In this document: piece by piece, positions 1 to 9,221 of the stretch
Layout of the letters: the number at the start of each line of letters is the position of its first letter
How positions within the stretch are numbered: position 1 is the first letter of the stretch
Assembly (NCBI GenBank): GCA_003427395.1
Contig: BFEA01000085.1
Span: 718,969 to 757,881, forward strand
DNA from: Chara braunii
Taxonomy: Eukaryota > Streptophyta > Charophyceae > Charales > Characeae
Direction: 5' to 3'
Length of the DNA stretch: 38,913 bases
Position numbers and translations under genes: made by a program
The notes under the pieces: model-generated
What the model was told of the DNA's origin: nothing
What the model saw: only the letters and a program-made list of their open reading frames with translations
Database searches by the model: none

Positions 1-93
1 ATATCTCTGAGTTTTGAGTGGGCGCATGTCGCCAGTGTGCTGCGTTACTGTTTACATGTGTGAAAAGTGTGTTTGAAAACGAATCTGATTGCA
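1..93 (+). mobile_element. 3' end of a Ty3/gypsy LTR (same family as E3)
   Basis: Bases 1-93 match the inner end of the E3 LTR (reverse complement of 37522-37590). Both share the 'ctctRAG..TTTGAGTGGGCGC' stretch, a GGCGC-type hairpin and the terminus TCTGATTGCA. The LTR ends at 93 and runs straight into integrase sequence of E1, so it is the right-hand end of a solo LTR or element inserted into E1. The rest lies outside the window, so the target duplication cannot be checked. Confidence 0.65.
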
Positions 94-253
94 CTTAGAC
101 TAATTGCTATGCCAGAAACAGCAAAAACTGACTATGTTATCAACCTGTTTATGGATAACTGGGTACAGGACTTCTTAGACTAATCGCTATGCCAGAAACA
201 GCAAAAACTGACTATGTTATCAACCTGTTTATGGATAACTGGGTACAGGACTT
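94..253 (+). repeat. 80-bp direct tandem duplication
   Basis: Bases 94-173 are repeated at 174-253 with one mismatch (position 104 T against 184 C). The unit encodes integrase residues around 'AMPETAKTDYVINLF'. Because 80 is not a multiple of three, the first copy is out of frame with the second. The left edge coincides exactly with the LTR end at 93. Confidence 0.95.
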
Positions 254-1167
254 TGGTTTGCCCAAGTCCATTGTTAGTGATAGCGACGTTCTCTTCACTA
301 GCAAACTGTGGCAAAATACTTCCCAACAGGTGGGCACCCGACTACAGATGACATCAGGAAATCACCCTGAGTCAAATGGCCAGGAGGAACAGATGAACCG
401 AGTAGTGCAGCACCTGCTACGGCATTACATCAAGCCAAGTCAGGATGACTGGGACGAGAAATTGGCTCTCGGCGCCAGCCTGTACAGCAGTGTTGTGCAT
501 AGCACTACTTGCATGACTCCCAACCAACTGCATCGTGGTTGGAAGCCAAGGTCCGCCTTAAATGTTCTACTACCCGAGACTCAGCCATCTGCAGCACCTG
601 GCAGCATAGAGTTTGCTGTCAAGTATGAACAGATGCTGCAACATGTAGGACACATTAAGAAAGCGCAAGATGCTATGGTGGCTTCTGAGAACAAGCACAG
701 ACGGGCATCTGAACTGGGCCAAGAATTCGGAATCTCCCGAAAACTAATGCCGCAGTATTTCGGTCCATGGGAGGTCCTAGATATAGTCGGGGATCAGATA
801 GATGGACCCTCCTATGGAATTCACATCCCTGCTCACGCACACACCCAGTCTTTCACGCCTCCAAGCTGGCACCTGTTGCAGAGACAGCCCAGTTCCCTTC
901 CAGACGATCAATGCTGCCCCCAAACATGGATGGCGAATTCGACATCGATGAAATTGTGGAGCACCGGGTGATGCCAGTGCCTAAGGCCCTAAACCTCCCG
1001 GTAGAACTTAACCTCCAAAGCCAAGGATGCAGTACCGTGTCATATTTTGACACCATACTGATGTCAGTGAAGATCGGTGGTTTACCAGAGAAGAACTCCA
1101 ACAAACAGCTCCCCAAGTGATTGCAGGCTATGAAAGAGGACTCAAGGGAAATATGCCTGCAGATTGA
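94..1167 (+). pseudogene. E1 integrase C-terminal half, Ty3/gypsy, broken
   Basis: This is the remnant of a retrotransposon integrase, the enzyme that joins element cDNA to host DNA. The open stretch 189-971 starts inside the catalytic core. It keeps the second catalytic Asp (context VSDSDVLFTS, usually SDRD) and the Glu (context GQEEQMNRV); the first Asp is outside or lost. Compared with the E5 copy (30744-31193), about 15 codons are missing in frame after 'NKHRR', removing the 'TFQVGEQVWVK' part of the SH3-like tail. A frameshift near 838-848 moves the tail ('PVFHASKLAP', 'SMLPPNMDGE') into the frame seen at 767-1120. A further shift is needed to read the chromodomain-like 'EDRWFTREEL' end, which stops at 1165-1167. 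Polypurine tract and LTR follow directly, as expected for a pol 3' end. Confidence 0.85.
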
Positions 1168-1195
1168 AGGACTTCTCAGAGGACTATCGAAGTAC

Positions 1196-1207
1196 AGGAG
1201 GAGGGAA
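1196..1207 (+). other. E1 polypurine tract
   Basis: The purine run AGGAGGAGGGAA sits immediately before the LTR start TGCGAGG at 1208. The same arrangement, in reverse, adjoins the E2 3' LTR at 3688-3699. This is the plus-strand DNA primer site of an LTR retrotransposon. Confidence 0.8.
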
Positions 1208-1240
1208 TGCGAGGATTTGGCTCCTCGGCAGGCCTACGGG

Positions 1241-1896
1241 CCCTTTATACAAGTGTGCCTGCCCTAAGTGAAGACAGGCCTAACAAATCATGAGAGGCCC
1301 AATGCTGTCAATTTCGTATTTGAGGTTCAGGCAGTTGTGTCGTGTCATTGGTTGAGGGAACCGGGGTCCCGAGCAGCAAATACTTTCCACGTCCTTCTAG
1401 GCCTTTTCTGAAATGCAAACCCTGGGCCACATTTGCAGCGGTATACACAGATAGTTGAGAGGCGTGACTGAGCGATGCCCAGGAGCAGCAGCAGAGGCCC
1501 AGCCACCTGGGGCCTACCGGAAGCTTCTGGGCGCAGGCCCAGCCCAGCCAGGCCGAAGGCCAGGCAGACCCTTTATACAAGTGTGCCCGCCCTAAGTGAA
1601 GGCAGGCCTAACAAATCATGAGAGGCCCAATGCTGTCAATTTCGTATTTGAGGTTCAGGCAATTGTGTCGTGTCATTGGTTGAGGGAACCCAGGTCCCGA
1701 GCAGCAAATACTTTCCACCTCCTTCTAGGCCTTTTTCTGAAATGCAAACCCTGGGCCACATTTGCGACGGTATACACAGATAGTTGAGAGGCGTGACTGA
1801 CCGAGGCCCAGCAGCAGCAGCAGAGGCCCAGCCACCTGGGGCCTACCGGAAGCTTCTGGGTGCAGGCCTAGCCCAGCCAGGCCGAAGGCCAGGCAG
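1241..1896 (+). repeat. 328-bp tandem duplication inside the E1 LTR
   Basis: The stretch starting CCCTTTATACAAGTGTGCC at 1241 recurs at 1569, a period of 328 bases, and runs to about 1896 with scattered substitutions. The second copy ends where 'aggcagactc' gives way to the ATATA palindrome. Confidence 0.9.
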
Positions 1897-1899
1897 ACT

Positions 1900-1916
1900 C
1901 TTTCCATATAGGAAAG
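1900..1916 (+). promoter_or_regulatory. Palindromic ATATA core, candidate LTR core promoter
   Basis: CTTTCC-ATATA-GGAAAG is an inverted repeat around an AT core. The same design with different arms occurs in the E5 LTR (29756-29770: CTCCC/GGGAG around TATAT) and the E2 3' LTR (3297-3312: CTTTCC/GGAAG around TAAAT). A TATA-like role is inferred from its place in the LTR. CArG/MADS-type binding is an alternative. Confidence 0.4.
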
Positions 1917-2315
1917 AGCTCACTGCCTGGAGACTCATTCGGGCACTTGCCAGTTTGCGGCCGCGCTGATGGAGCGGACACTCGCGGGCTGCTGCTAGCG
2001 CTGGGGCAAGGTGCTGCGCATGTGCGGTCATGTAGGAAGAAGGGCACTGCTGTGGGCGGCGTCATAGCCCAGCTTCCATTGCTGGCTGGGCTTGGACGAA
2101 CAGCAAGGTGCAGTGGTGGTCTTCGGGTGCAAAGAGGGAAGACATGGGAAAAGACAAGGGAGAGAGAGATAGAGATGAGGATGAGGATGTGAGGGCTCCG
2201 ACTTGGTACTGACGATGGTCTGCAATGGGGGACATCATCATGTACTTCAGGGGCTGCTGACGTCAACAGTTGCATTGTCAATTCGTAGGCAGATAGTAGC
2301 TGTGTGAGGAGTAGT

Positions 2316-2334
2316 CTGGGCGCCGAGCGCCAAG
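2316..2334 (+). promoter_or_regulatory. LTR GGCGC hairpin
   Basis: CTGGGCGC-CGA-GCGCCAAG folds into a short hairpin. Equivalent hairpins lie at 10753-10770 (E2 5' LTR), 29361-29378 (E5), 19279-19289 and 26539-26549 (E4), 37553-37575 (E3) and about 22-39 (window start). Role unknown; it lies in the 3' third of each LTR. Confidence 0.5.
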
Positions 2335-2530
2335 TATGGGGAAGGGCCTGGACACTTATGTTGGTGATGATGAGAGTAAGCTCTCATTGACATTCGGTTT
2401 CAGTGTTTCGATTCTCCATTGCTGTAATATTGGTGCAATGCTGCCTTCTGGACACTGTGGGACTTTCTGGCTTTCAATGTGATTTTGCAATCTGGATTTT
2501 GTCATCTCGCTATTGCTCATTTTCCTTGCA

Positions 2531-2781
2531 GAGGGGTCCTCCTCCCCCCCTCCCGCATGCACACACCCACCCACACCCACACACACACACAGACTCACAC
2601 ACTTTGTTTTTGCAAATTGATTGATTGATTGGTGGGGGAGGGCCCCCCCCCGGCCCCGGCACACACACCCACCCACCCACGCTTGCAACGAAAAATAAAA
2701 AAAAAAACTTTTTTTTTCTTTTCTCTTTTCTTTTTCGTAGTGTTCGTTTTTAGTTTTATTTTTACGGAAAAATAAGTGGTT
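2531..2781. other. Spacer between E1 LTR and E2, low complexity
   Basis: It holds pyrimidine- and CA-rich sequence (CCTCC runs, CACACCC repeats, an ATTG repeat, homopolymer A and T tracts). No coding signal is visible. It ends with the target-site bases GGTT beside E2. Confidence 0.7.
2778..2781. repeat. E2 target-site duplication, left copy
   Basis: GGTT at 2778-2781 matches GGTT at 11133-11136 just outside the other LTR. If the next T is counted, the match is GGTTT (five bases), but one T then overlaps the LTR terminus. Confidence 0.7.
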
Positions 2782-3687
2782 TGCAAGGAAGATGAGCAGT
2801 AGCGAACTTCAGCAATCAAACAGCATCATACAAATGAGACCAGATAGTCGTGACCTCGAACCAAAAGCAGAATTGCATCACGAGTTTCACCAAATGAGAG
2901 CACACCAAAAGCTCATAATTGACAATGCCGGAATAGTCTCATCATCATCAACGAAGAACCAATGTTGATATCAATGGCAGATCCTATCTAGCCTAGACTA
3001 GAATGCCGCTGATGACGTCAACAACTTCCCAAGTACGAGCAGACCTCGGCCAATGCCGCACGCGTCAAGCACCAGGTATGTCTCTCGTATCACTCACAAC
3101 CTTGTTCCCCAACTCACAGATGCCACTTGCACCCAAGGACCACCATGCGCCCCATCCAGCATACAGCAGCGCAGCTCGGCAATGGCTGCCTGCTCCTTCC
3201 AGCTCGCCGGTGAGCGCGTGAGCCTGGCAGGCGATAACGCAGCAGCGCGTGCACACAAAGCAGCCAGTGCCCGAATGTCCAATGCGTAGGCTGGCCCTTT
3301 CCTAAATGGAAGTGGCCAGCCTGCTTGCGTGTAGCCTGGCTGCGCTGGGTCCATGCCCAAAAGCTTTCGGTAGGCCCAGGGAGGCTGAGCCTCAGACCAA
3401 ACGAATCAGACCCAGGGCCACTGACAGTTACCCGTGCCGAACTGGCCGCTGTTTGAGTTGGGCGTATGCTGCGTATCTCGCCCAGGGCCTGTTTTAGATA
3501 CAGTTGGTAAAGGAGGCCAGGGCCTGAGCGCCTTCAACCAGCGGGCGCCGCAACTGCCTGAATTTTCCCCAGTTGCGAAGTAGTCAAAACTAGGCCTGTT
3601 GTCGTGTGTCAGACCTGCCTTCACTTAGGGTGGCGGACCTCTTGCAAATAGGGGCCCAGTAGGGCTTACCGAGGCCTATGCCTCGCA
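2782..3687 (-). mobile_element. E2 3' LTR (906 bp)
   Basis: On the minus strand it starts TGCGAGGCATAGG at 3687 beside the polypurine tract and ends CTTCCTTGCA at 2782. It aligns with 10558-11132 but contains an extra segment 3047 to about 3420 (including the ATATA-type palindrome at 3297-3312). It lacks about 30 bases that carry the GGCGC hairpin in the 5' copy. Confidence 0.9.
3297..3312 (-). promoter_or_regulatory. AT-core palindrome in E2 3' LTR
   Basis: CTTTCC-TAAAT-GGAAG is the counterpart of the palindromes in the E1 and E5 LTRs. It lies inside the segment that is missing from the E2 5' LTR. Confidence 0.35.
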
Positions 3688-3699
3688 TTCCCTCCTCCA
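3688..3699 (-). other. E2 polypurine tract
   Basis: The minus strand reads GGAGGAGGGAA immediately before the LTR start TGCGAGG. It is near-identical to the tract of E1. Confidence 0.8.
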
Positions 3700-3723
3700 T
3701 ACTTCGCTAGTCCTCTGAGAAGG

Positions 3724-5070
3724 TCAATCTTCAATAATCTGGTCCTTTCCTTTTTGCAGAGACTTCGCATAGTGAGCGACAACCTGTGGAGCAGTTTGCA
3801 TCAGTTCCTCCCTTGTGAACCACCTATCCTCCTTTGGATCAGTGTGATGTCTGAACCGAACTCGGTACTGCAGCTTCAGTTTTGGAGGACGTCCCCAACC
3901 TGTCGGTCTTGGAACTGGCATCTCATTGTGATCAACGATGTCGTCGATGTCGACCTCTCCATCCATGGTTGGGGGCAGCATAGAGCGACGAGAGGGAAAC
4001 TGATCCATTTCTCCGAACGGTGCAAGCTTTGAGGCGTGAAATACCGGATATGTACGTAGGTGACCAGGGATGCAAACAACATAAGAAGGGCCACCAGGTT
4101 CATTCCCAACGGCATCTAGAACCTCCCATGGTCCAAAGTACTGTGGCATGAGCTTACAGGATATCCCATGCTCCTGTCTTAGTTTTGAGGATGGTCCCCT
4201 ACTTGAAATGTGGACGGGCAGCGGTGTTTGTTCTCAGACTCTATTATTGTCGCCTGTGCTTTTTGCATTTGTTCCACTGCCTGCTGCATCGCTTGTTCAT
4301 ATTGATAAGCAAATTCTAGTGTACCCGGTGCAGCAATTTGCTGGTTCTCAGGTAATAGAAAGTCTAGGGGCAGTCTAGGCTTGAAAGTTAGTAGCAGGCT
4401 GTTAGGGTTCACCCCTGTGGCGATGTGCACAGCGTTGTTGTACAAGCTGGCGATGAGAGCAAGCTTCTCATCCCAGTCCACCTGGTTGGGTTTGACGTAA
4501 TGCCGCAGCAGGTGTTGTACAGCACGATTCAGCTGCTCTGCTTGGCCGTTGCCCTCTGGTTGGGTTACCAGAGGTCATCTGCAGCTGTGTCCCTTGTTCT
4601 GCAGCTGCAGCCTTCCACAACTCGCTAGTGAATCTGACATCTCGATCACTTACGATAGACTTTGGTAATCCAATATCTCTGACCTTGTTTTCCTTGAATA
4701 GTCTAATGACGTACTCAGTCTTTGCTGTTTCCGACATTGCAACTAACCTAGCATGCTTACTAAACCTATCCACAATGACAAAGATGTGTCTCATTCCACT
4801 CTTGCTAGTGATAAGTGTGTCTGTGAAGTCCATGGACAGGCCCGGTATCGGAAGGGGCTTGAGGAGCCCAAGAGGGGCTTGTGTACGGGGCTTGTCTCTT
4901 TGACAGACCTGACAAGTCTCCACGTACAGCTTGGCATCTCTCATCATCGTGGGCCACCAGAACCACTGCAGCAGATTGGCTGCAGTCTTCTTGAAGCCAA
5001 AATGTTCGGTGGCATCATGACACTCACCTAAAAATAAACTACGCAAAGATTCCCTATTGGGACCACACAA
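3724..5070 (-). pseudogene. E2 integrase, frameshifted
   Basis: Three open stretches cover one integrase. 4468-5070 has the N-terminal HHCC zinc domain (His pair in 'CHDATEH', Cys pair in 'CQVCQ') and the core Asp residues in 'LSMDFTDTL' and 'VSDRDVRFTS'. A shift near 4555 moves the catalytic Glu (context NGQAEQLNR) into the frame that continues as 4179-4481. A second break near 4190 removes part of the SH3-like region. 3724-4149 gives the C-terminal tail, with 'MPQYFGPWEVLD' and a chromodomain-like end in which 'RHHTDPKEDRWF' stands where chromodomains have the conserved Trp region. This tail in Ty3 chromoviruses steers integration to chromatin marks; here the aromatic cage is not clear. Catalytic residues are retained but not in one frame. 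Confidence 0.9.
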
Positions 5071-5079
5071 ACATTTATT

Positions 5080-6480
5080 TTAGGCCTTCTCAAGGAACAT
5101 CAGACCGCTGACCAACTCAAACTCGGCAGAAAAGATTTTGTCCTTCGCCTCGAGTCTGCGAATGATCTCGGACATAAACTGATCCTCACGGTAGGCTTCC
5201 ACCATAGTATGAGTAACATTGTTCGCAAGCCCAAACTCAATGATCAACGTACCGGAGAAATCTGATTTACGCGACAACCCGTAAGCAACCTTGTTGTACT
5301 TGCCCTTGATGTACTGGGGCTCAAAGTCATACTGTTGACTTCAATCCAACGCTTCAGACCATCGGAGAGGACAGACTGGGTTCTCATCCACTTCAGGGTC
5401 TGGTGATCAATCCCGACGTAGAAGAACCTCCCAAGGAGATAATGCCTCCAATGGGTGAGGGCCTTGTGGATCGCATAGAGCTCCTTCTCATAGGTGGACT
5501 TAGCCAACTTCTGAGAGGGCATCTTTTTGGACATGTACTCTATTGGCCTCAACTTTTGTCCCTCCTGCTGCGCAAGTACGGCGCCTATACCATATTGGCT
5601 AGCATCCGTAGGCACTTCGAAAGGTTTGTCAGGATCAGGTAGTTTTAAGACCTCATGGTGTGTCAACGCATGCTTCAGATGTTTGAAGGCAGCCTCACAC
5701 CTGTCTGTCCACTCCCATGGGGTGCCAAGGCGAGTCAGGTCCGTCGAAGGGGTGGCCACTATGACGTAATTCTGAACAAAATTGCGGTAGTAGCTTGTCA
5801 TCCCTAAGGAGGACCTCATATCAGTCACAGACTGAGGACGCGGCCAGTCACGAATGGTGGCCACCTTCGCGTCATCGGGCTTCAAACCCTCCGTGGAAAT
5901 CTCATGACCCAAGTACAAGATACGGGTGCGGCGAAACTCACACTTCTCCTCGTTTATCTTGAACTTGTGCTGCTTAAGGAGACTGAGGACTTCGTCTAAG
6001 TGCGCCACATGCTCCTCGACAGTCCTCCTCGAAATAAGTATGTCATCAAGGTACACGATGAGGAACTTATCCAAGTAGTCATGAAATATCCGATTCATAG
6101 CGTGCTGAAAGGTGCCAGGAGCATTGCACAGGCCGAAAGGCATAACCACAAACTCTTACAAATCGTACCAGGTCTGAAATGCGGTTTTGTGTTGATCCTT
6201 GGGCTAGATTGCAATCTGATGGTACCTGGACTTCAAATCTATCTTATTGAAGTACCGACAGCGTTGCACTTTATCTAGCAAGTCGTCGATGCGCGGTAGG
6301 GGCTCTCTGTTCTTGATAGTGATGGCATTGAGGCCCCTATAGTCAATGCACATCCTAAGTGTTCCTTCCTTATTCGGTACGAATAGCGCTGGAGATCCAG
6401 AAGGAGAAACACTCAGCCGGATACAACCTGTCTCTACGAGTTCCTTGAGTTATCGATGAAGCTCATCAAGCTCGCTTGGA
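5080..6480 (-). pseudogene. E2 reverse transcriptase-RNase H, interrupted
   Basis: 5244-6149 is the best preserved coding piece of E2. It has 'MPFGLCNAP', the catalytic 'VYLDD' box, the RT thumb, then RNase H with 'TDAS', 'EKELYAIHKA' and 'GIDHQTLKW' (the D, E, D active-site residues). Upstream, 6150-6480 encodes the fingers and palm, including 'CIDYRGLNA' and the first RT Asp in 'KIDLKSRYHQ'. It is cut by in-frame stops TAA at 6156-6158 and TAG at 6204-6206, and by another near 6450. 5080-5277 is the linker between RNase H and integrase, separated by a shift near 5250. The enzyme would copy element RNA into DNA; here it is dead. Confidence 0.9.
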
Positions 6481-6582
6481 GATATCCTATAGATCCTACC
6501 CTTCGAGGTACTAGACCCTAAGATAATCTTTATTGCGTGGATGACCTGCCTCTCAACAACCCCTGTAGGCTCTTCAAATAGA

Positions 6583-7149
6583 TCAGTGTACTTGGCGACT
6601 ACTCCCTATCTCCGGCGGCATTTTCACCGACTCGCCTGCTGCAGAGACATAGACTAGATACATACCCTCCTCCGGATTTTGCTTATAATAGCTATAGAAC
6701 GCGGCCGCACACATGCATCCGCGAGACTTGATCAGACTACTAGCTTTAAACTTACGTAATGTGGCGGTCCCCTCACCTGGCAAAGTGTGTTTGACCACTT
6801 CTCAGTCCCAGTCAAACTGGGGCTGTGCCACGGAGAGGTAGTACATACCTAACAAGATACCCATAGGGAGATCATCGCTCACTAGGAATGAGACACGATG
6901 TCTCAATTCCCCTCCCGCGTACGGGAAACAACACTCAACATCCTGGAGGTAGTCGTTGACTACCATGTGCTGTTTGTTGGCACAAGTCGACTCCACAGGT
7001 TGACTCGGGCGTGACACTTGCCCTTGTAAGCGCAACCTCTCAACACACGCGCAACTAATGAAGTTCCTAGTTGAGCAAGTGTCATAGTAGGCCTCGGCGC
7101 CGATGACTACCTCGCCGACGAACATCTCTCCCTTAGGGGTTTTGGCCAA
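6583..7149 (-). pseudogene. E2 aspartic protease region, mutated active site
   Basis: 6802-7149 matches the retropepsin-like protease of Ty3 elements. It has an active-site context 'YYDTCSTRNFIS', where the family has D-T/S-G-A/S, and a distal 'MGILLGMYYL' flap/hydrophobic-Gly motif. The Gly after Asp-Thr is Cys here, which should destroy the active-site turn. 6583-6798, after a stop, is the linker toward RT. The protease would cleave Gag-Pol during particle maturation. Confidence 0.8.
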
Positions 7150-7355
7150 TGCCGTCCAAGAAGCTAGTGGGTTTGATCTAGACCACTCCTCCTCTAACTC
7201 CTAAGGATTCAAACACGTTCACCAAACAAAGGCTCGATGGGTCAGAATGTGTTTGCGGGACAATGATGGAGTCAGTAGCTTGGGTCGTCTCTCGAGATGG
7301 TGAGGGTGTGTCCACCACCTCGATCCTAGCAGGAACAACTACCATTCCTACTGAC

Positions 7356-9221
7356 TCAATGCGTTTCCCGGAGCAGTGCCAGAACTGTGGGCCACATTGC
7401 TTCCAACAGGAGCGGAGGACCCAACGCCTGCCCCATCGTAGGCGGGATCTTCTCGGTCACCTTTTTGATACGGTACTTGAATTGGTTATGGCCATATTGG
7501 CAACAATGAATGCAAAGCTTTACGGGTGTACCGGTCTCTCCACACGTCCTCACTAAGACCCGCTTTCTCCCATGGAGCATTGGGGTCAACTTGACTCCTA
7601 GATCGGGAACCTCCAAGGCGTTTACCGATCACCTTACCTTTTTGGGCTACGACAGGGACTACTCCACCCCCTGAAGCTTCTACGCTGCCCGCCTCTGAAC
7701 TTACTCCCGCCTGGAACTCGTCATCCAACTCGGTGGTGGAACCATCGTTGTTGACGAACATAATACGACCTTTCGCCTTCCAGTTAGGAGGCAGTGACTT
7801 TTTCCTACCGTCCGTCATGGGGGTCTGACCATGCCCTATCTTTGCTTCAAGGTCTAGGGCCTTCTTGCTGAACGATGGGAAGTTGTGCATATTTTGTTGG
7901 CCTCACCTACCTGCCAACTGATTCCTGAGAGGCATAGGAAAGCATCTCAGGTAGGAGGTGAGTAAAACCTGGGGGTCATAGCGAACCCCAAGGACACAGA
8001 TCAGACGCTCTGCAACGTCAGGGGCCTCTCTCACTGACTTAAAACTGCCTCGTGTGCAACGTCAAAATTGCGTCAGTAGCCTTTTGAGCCTCCCACGGAT
8101 CATGCCACGTGTCTTCCACCAACTTGAGGAAGTCATCCAATTTCTGGGTGACCGCCCAAGCACTCAACCACTCAACCATCGTCCCTCACTCCCCTCTAGA
8201 TAGGAGGCAGCCACAAACACTTCCTCGTGCGTCAAGGTAAGTTTGTACTTGACGTAGATTGACTCTGCCCTCAACCAAGTGTCGAGGTCTTCGCCCCTCT
8301 TATCCCCTGTAAAGGGTTTAGGAGCGGGGATGGCCGTCTTTGGAACCCAATGACTTTGTCCCGATACTTGCACCATTCGGGACTGTGGACCCTGTGGTGC
8401 AGGCTGCTGCACTATCTGCTGGGGCTGTGAACCCTGCGGCTGTGCAGGCTGCGAGACATTAGGCTGCCCGCTTATGGCAACCTGAGACGGAGGTTGGGAG
8501 AACACTGTGTGTACAGGAACATTCAAACTAGGACCTGCTGAGAACCCGCCTGTCAAAGGCATGCCTAGGGAGATAGGTTGAACCGATGCTGGAGCGGTAT
8601 ATGGGGTTACCCAGTCACCAGTGGGACAAAAGGAGGATGTACAATGGGCCACACCAGGCCCGAACAGTGATGGTGCCGCCTGCGCTCGCCCGACCAACAC
8701 GGCCAGACTCTGCTGGATGTCTTGTAAGATTGCCGTCTGTTGATCTTGTATCTCTCCTACTCCTAGCAAGACCGACCTCAAGGTCCTCAGTTCATCATCC
8801 AACTCCGCTGGGTCCATCTCCTCTAACTCACTAATGTCCGCTTGTCGCCGTTGCAACCTGGCTCTTCTTCTAATCATTCTTTCTTTTCCGGCCTTAATCT
8901 CTCCTAAAGCCTTCTGTAGTTGTGCCTCGCGATCAGCAGCTTGCTTATGGCGACCTTCTCAGGAGTCGACACTAATGGCTGGCTTGCCATTAGGCCAGTG
9001 GACTGACTCATGGTCTGCGCGACCGTTGACCGTACGGTCCCTGAACTGCTAGCTTGGGAACTCTGCTGCGGAGAAGTTTCCCTGGCTGCTGAAGCTGTGG
9101 CTTTGCTTGCGAATGCCCTGCTGGCCTCTGCTGCCCTAGCTCTCCTCTGCTGGTGGTGCCTCCCCCTAAGCTGGCGGAACAGAAATCTATCACCCTTTGG
9201 GCCAAGTGGGCTCTCGGGCAT
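7356..9221 (-). pseudogene. E2 gag, frameshifted
   Basis: Gag forms the cytoplasmic particle. The start is taken at 9221 (MPESPLGPKG). This basic, Ala/Ser-rich N-terminal piece runs to about 8904; after a shift near 8940 the frame continues as 8164-8877. That part has a coiled-coil-like segment, a Gln/Pro-rich linker, and the start of the capsid domain ('KPFTGDKRGEDLDTWL', 'AASYLEG'). 7890-8164 is too broken to read in one frame. 7486-7890 and 7356-7616 hold the C-terminal part with a zinc-knuckle relic 'CIHCCQYGHNQFKY', in which the final Cys of CCHC is Tyr. Confidence 0.75.

Larger units (their letters stand above)
1208..2530 (+). mobile_element. E1 3' LTR
   Basis: The LTR begins TGCGAGG right after the polypurine tract and ends TTTTCCTTGCA at 2530. 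The same ends bound the E2 LTR (TGCGAGG...CTTCCTTGCA on the other strand), giving TG...CA termini. At about 1.32 kb it is longer than the E2 and E5 copies, partly because of an internal 328-bp tandem duplication. It holds a palindrome with ATATA core at 1900-1916 and a GGCGC hairpin at 2316-2334. No 5' partner is in the window. Confidence 0.85.
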
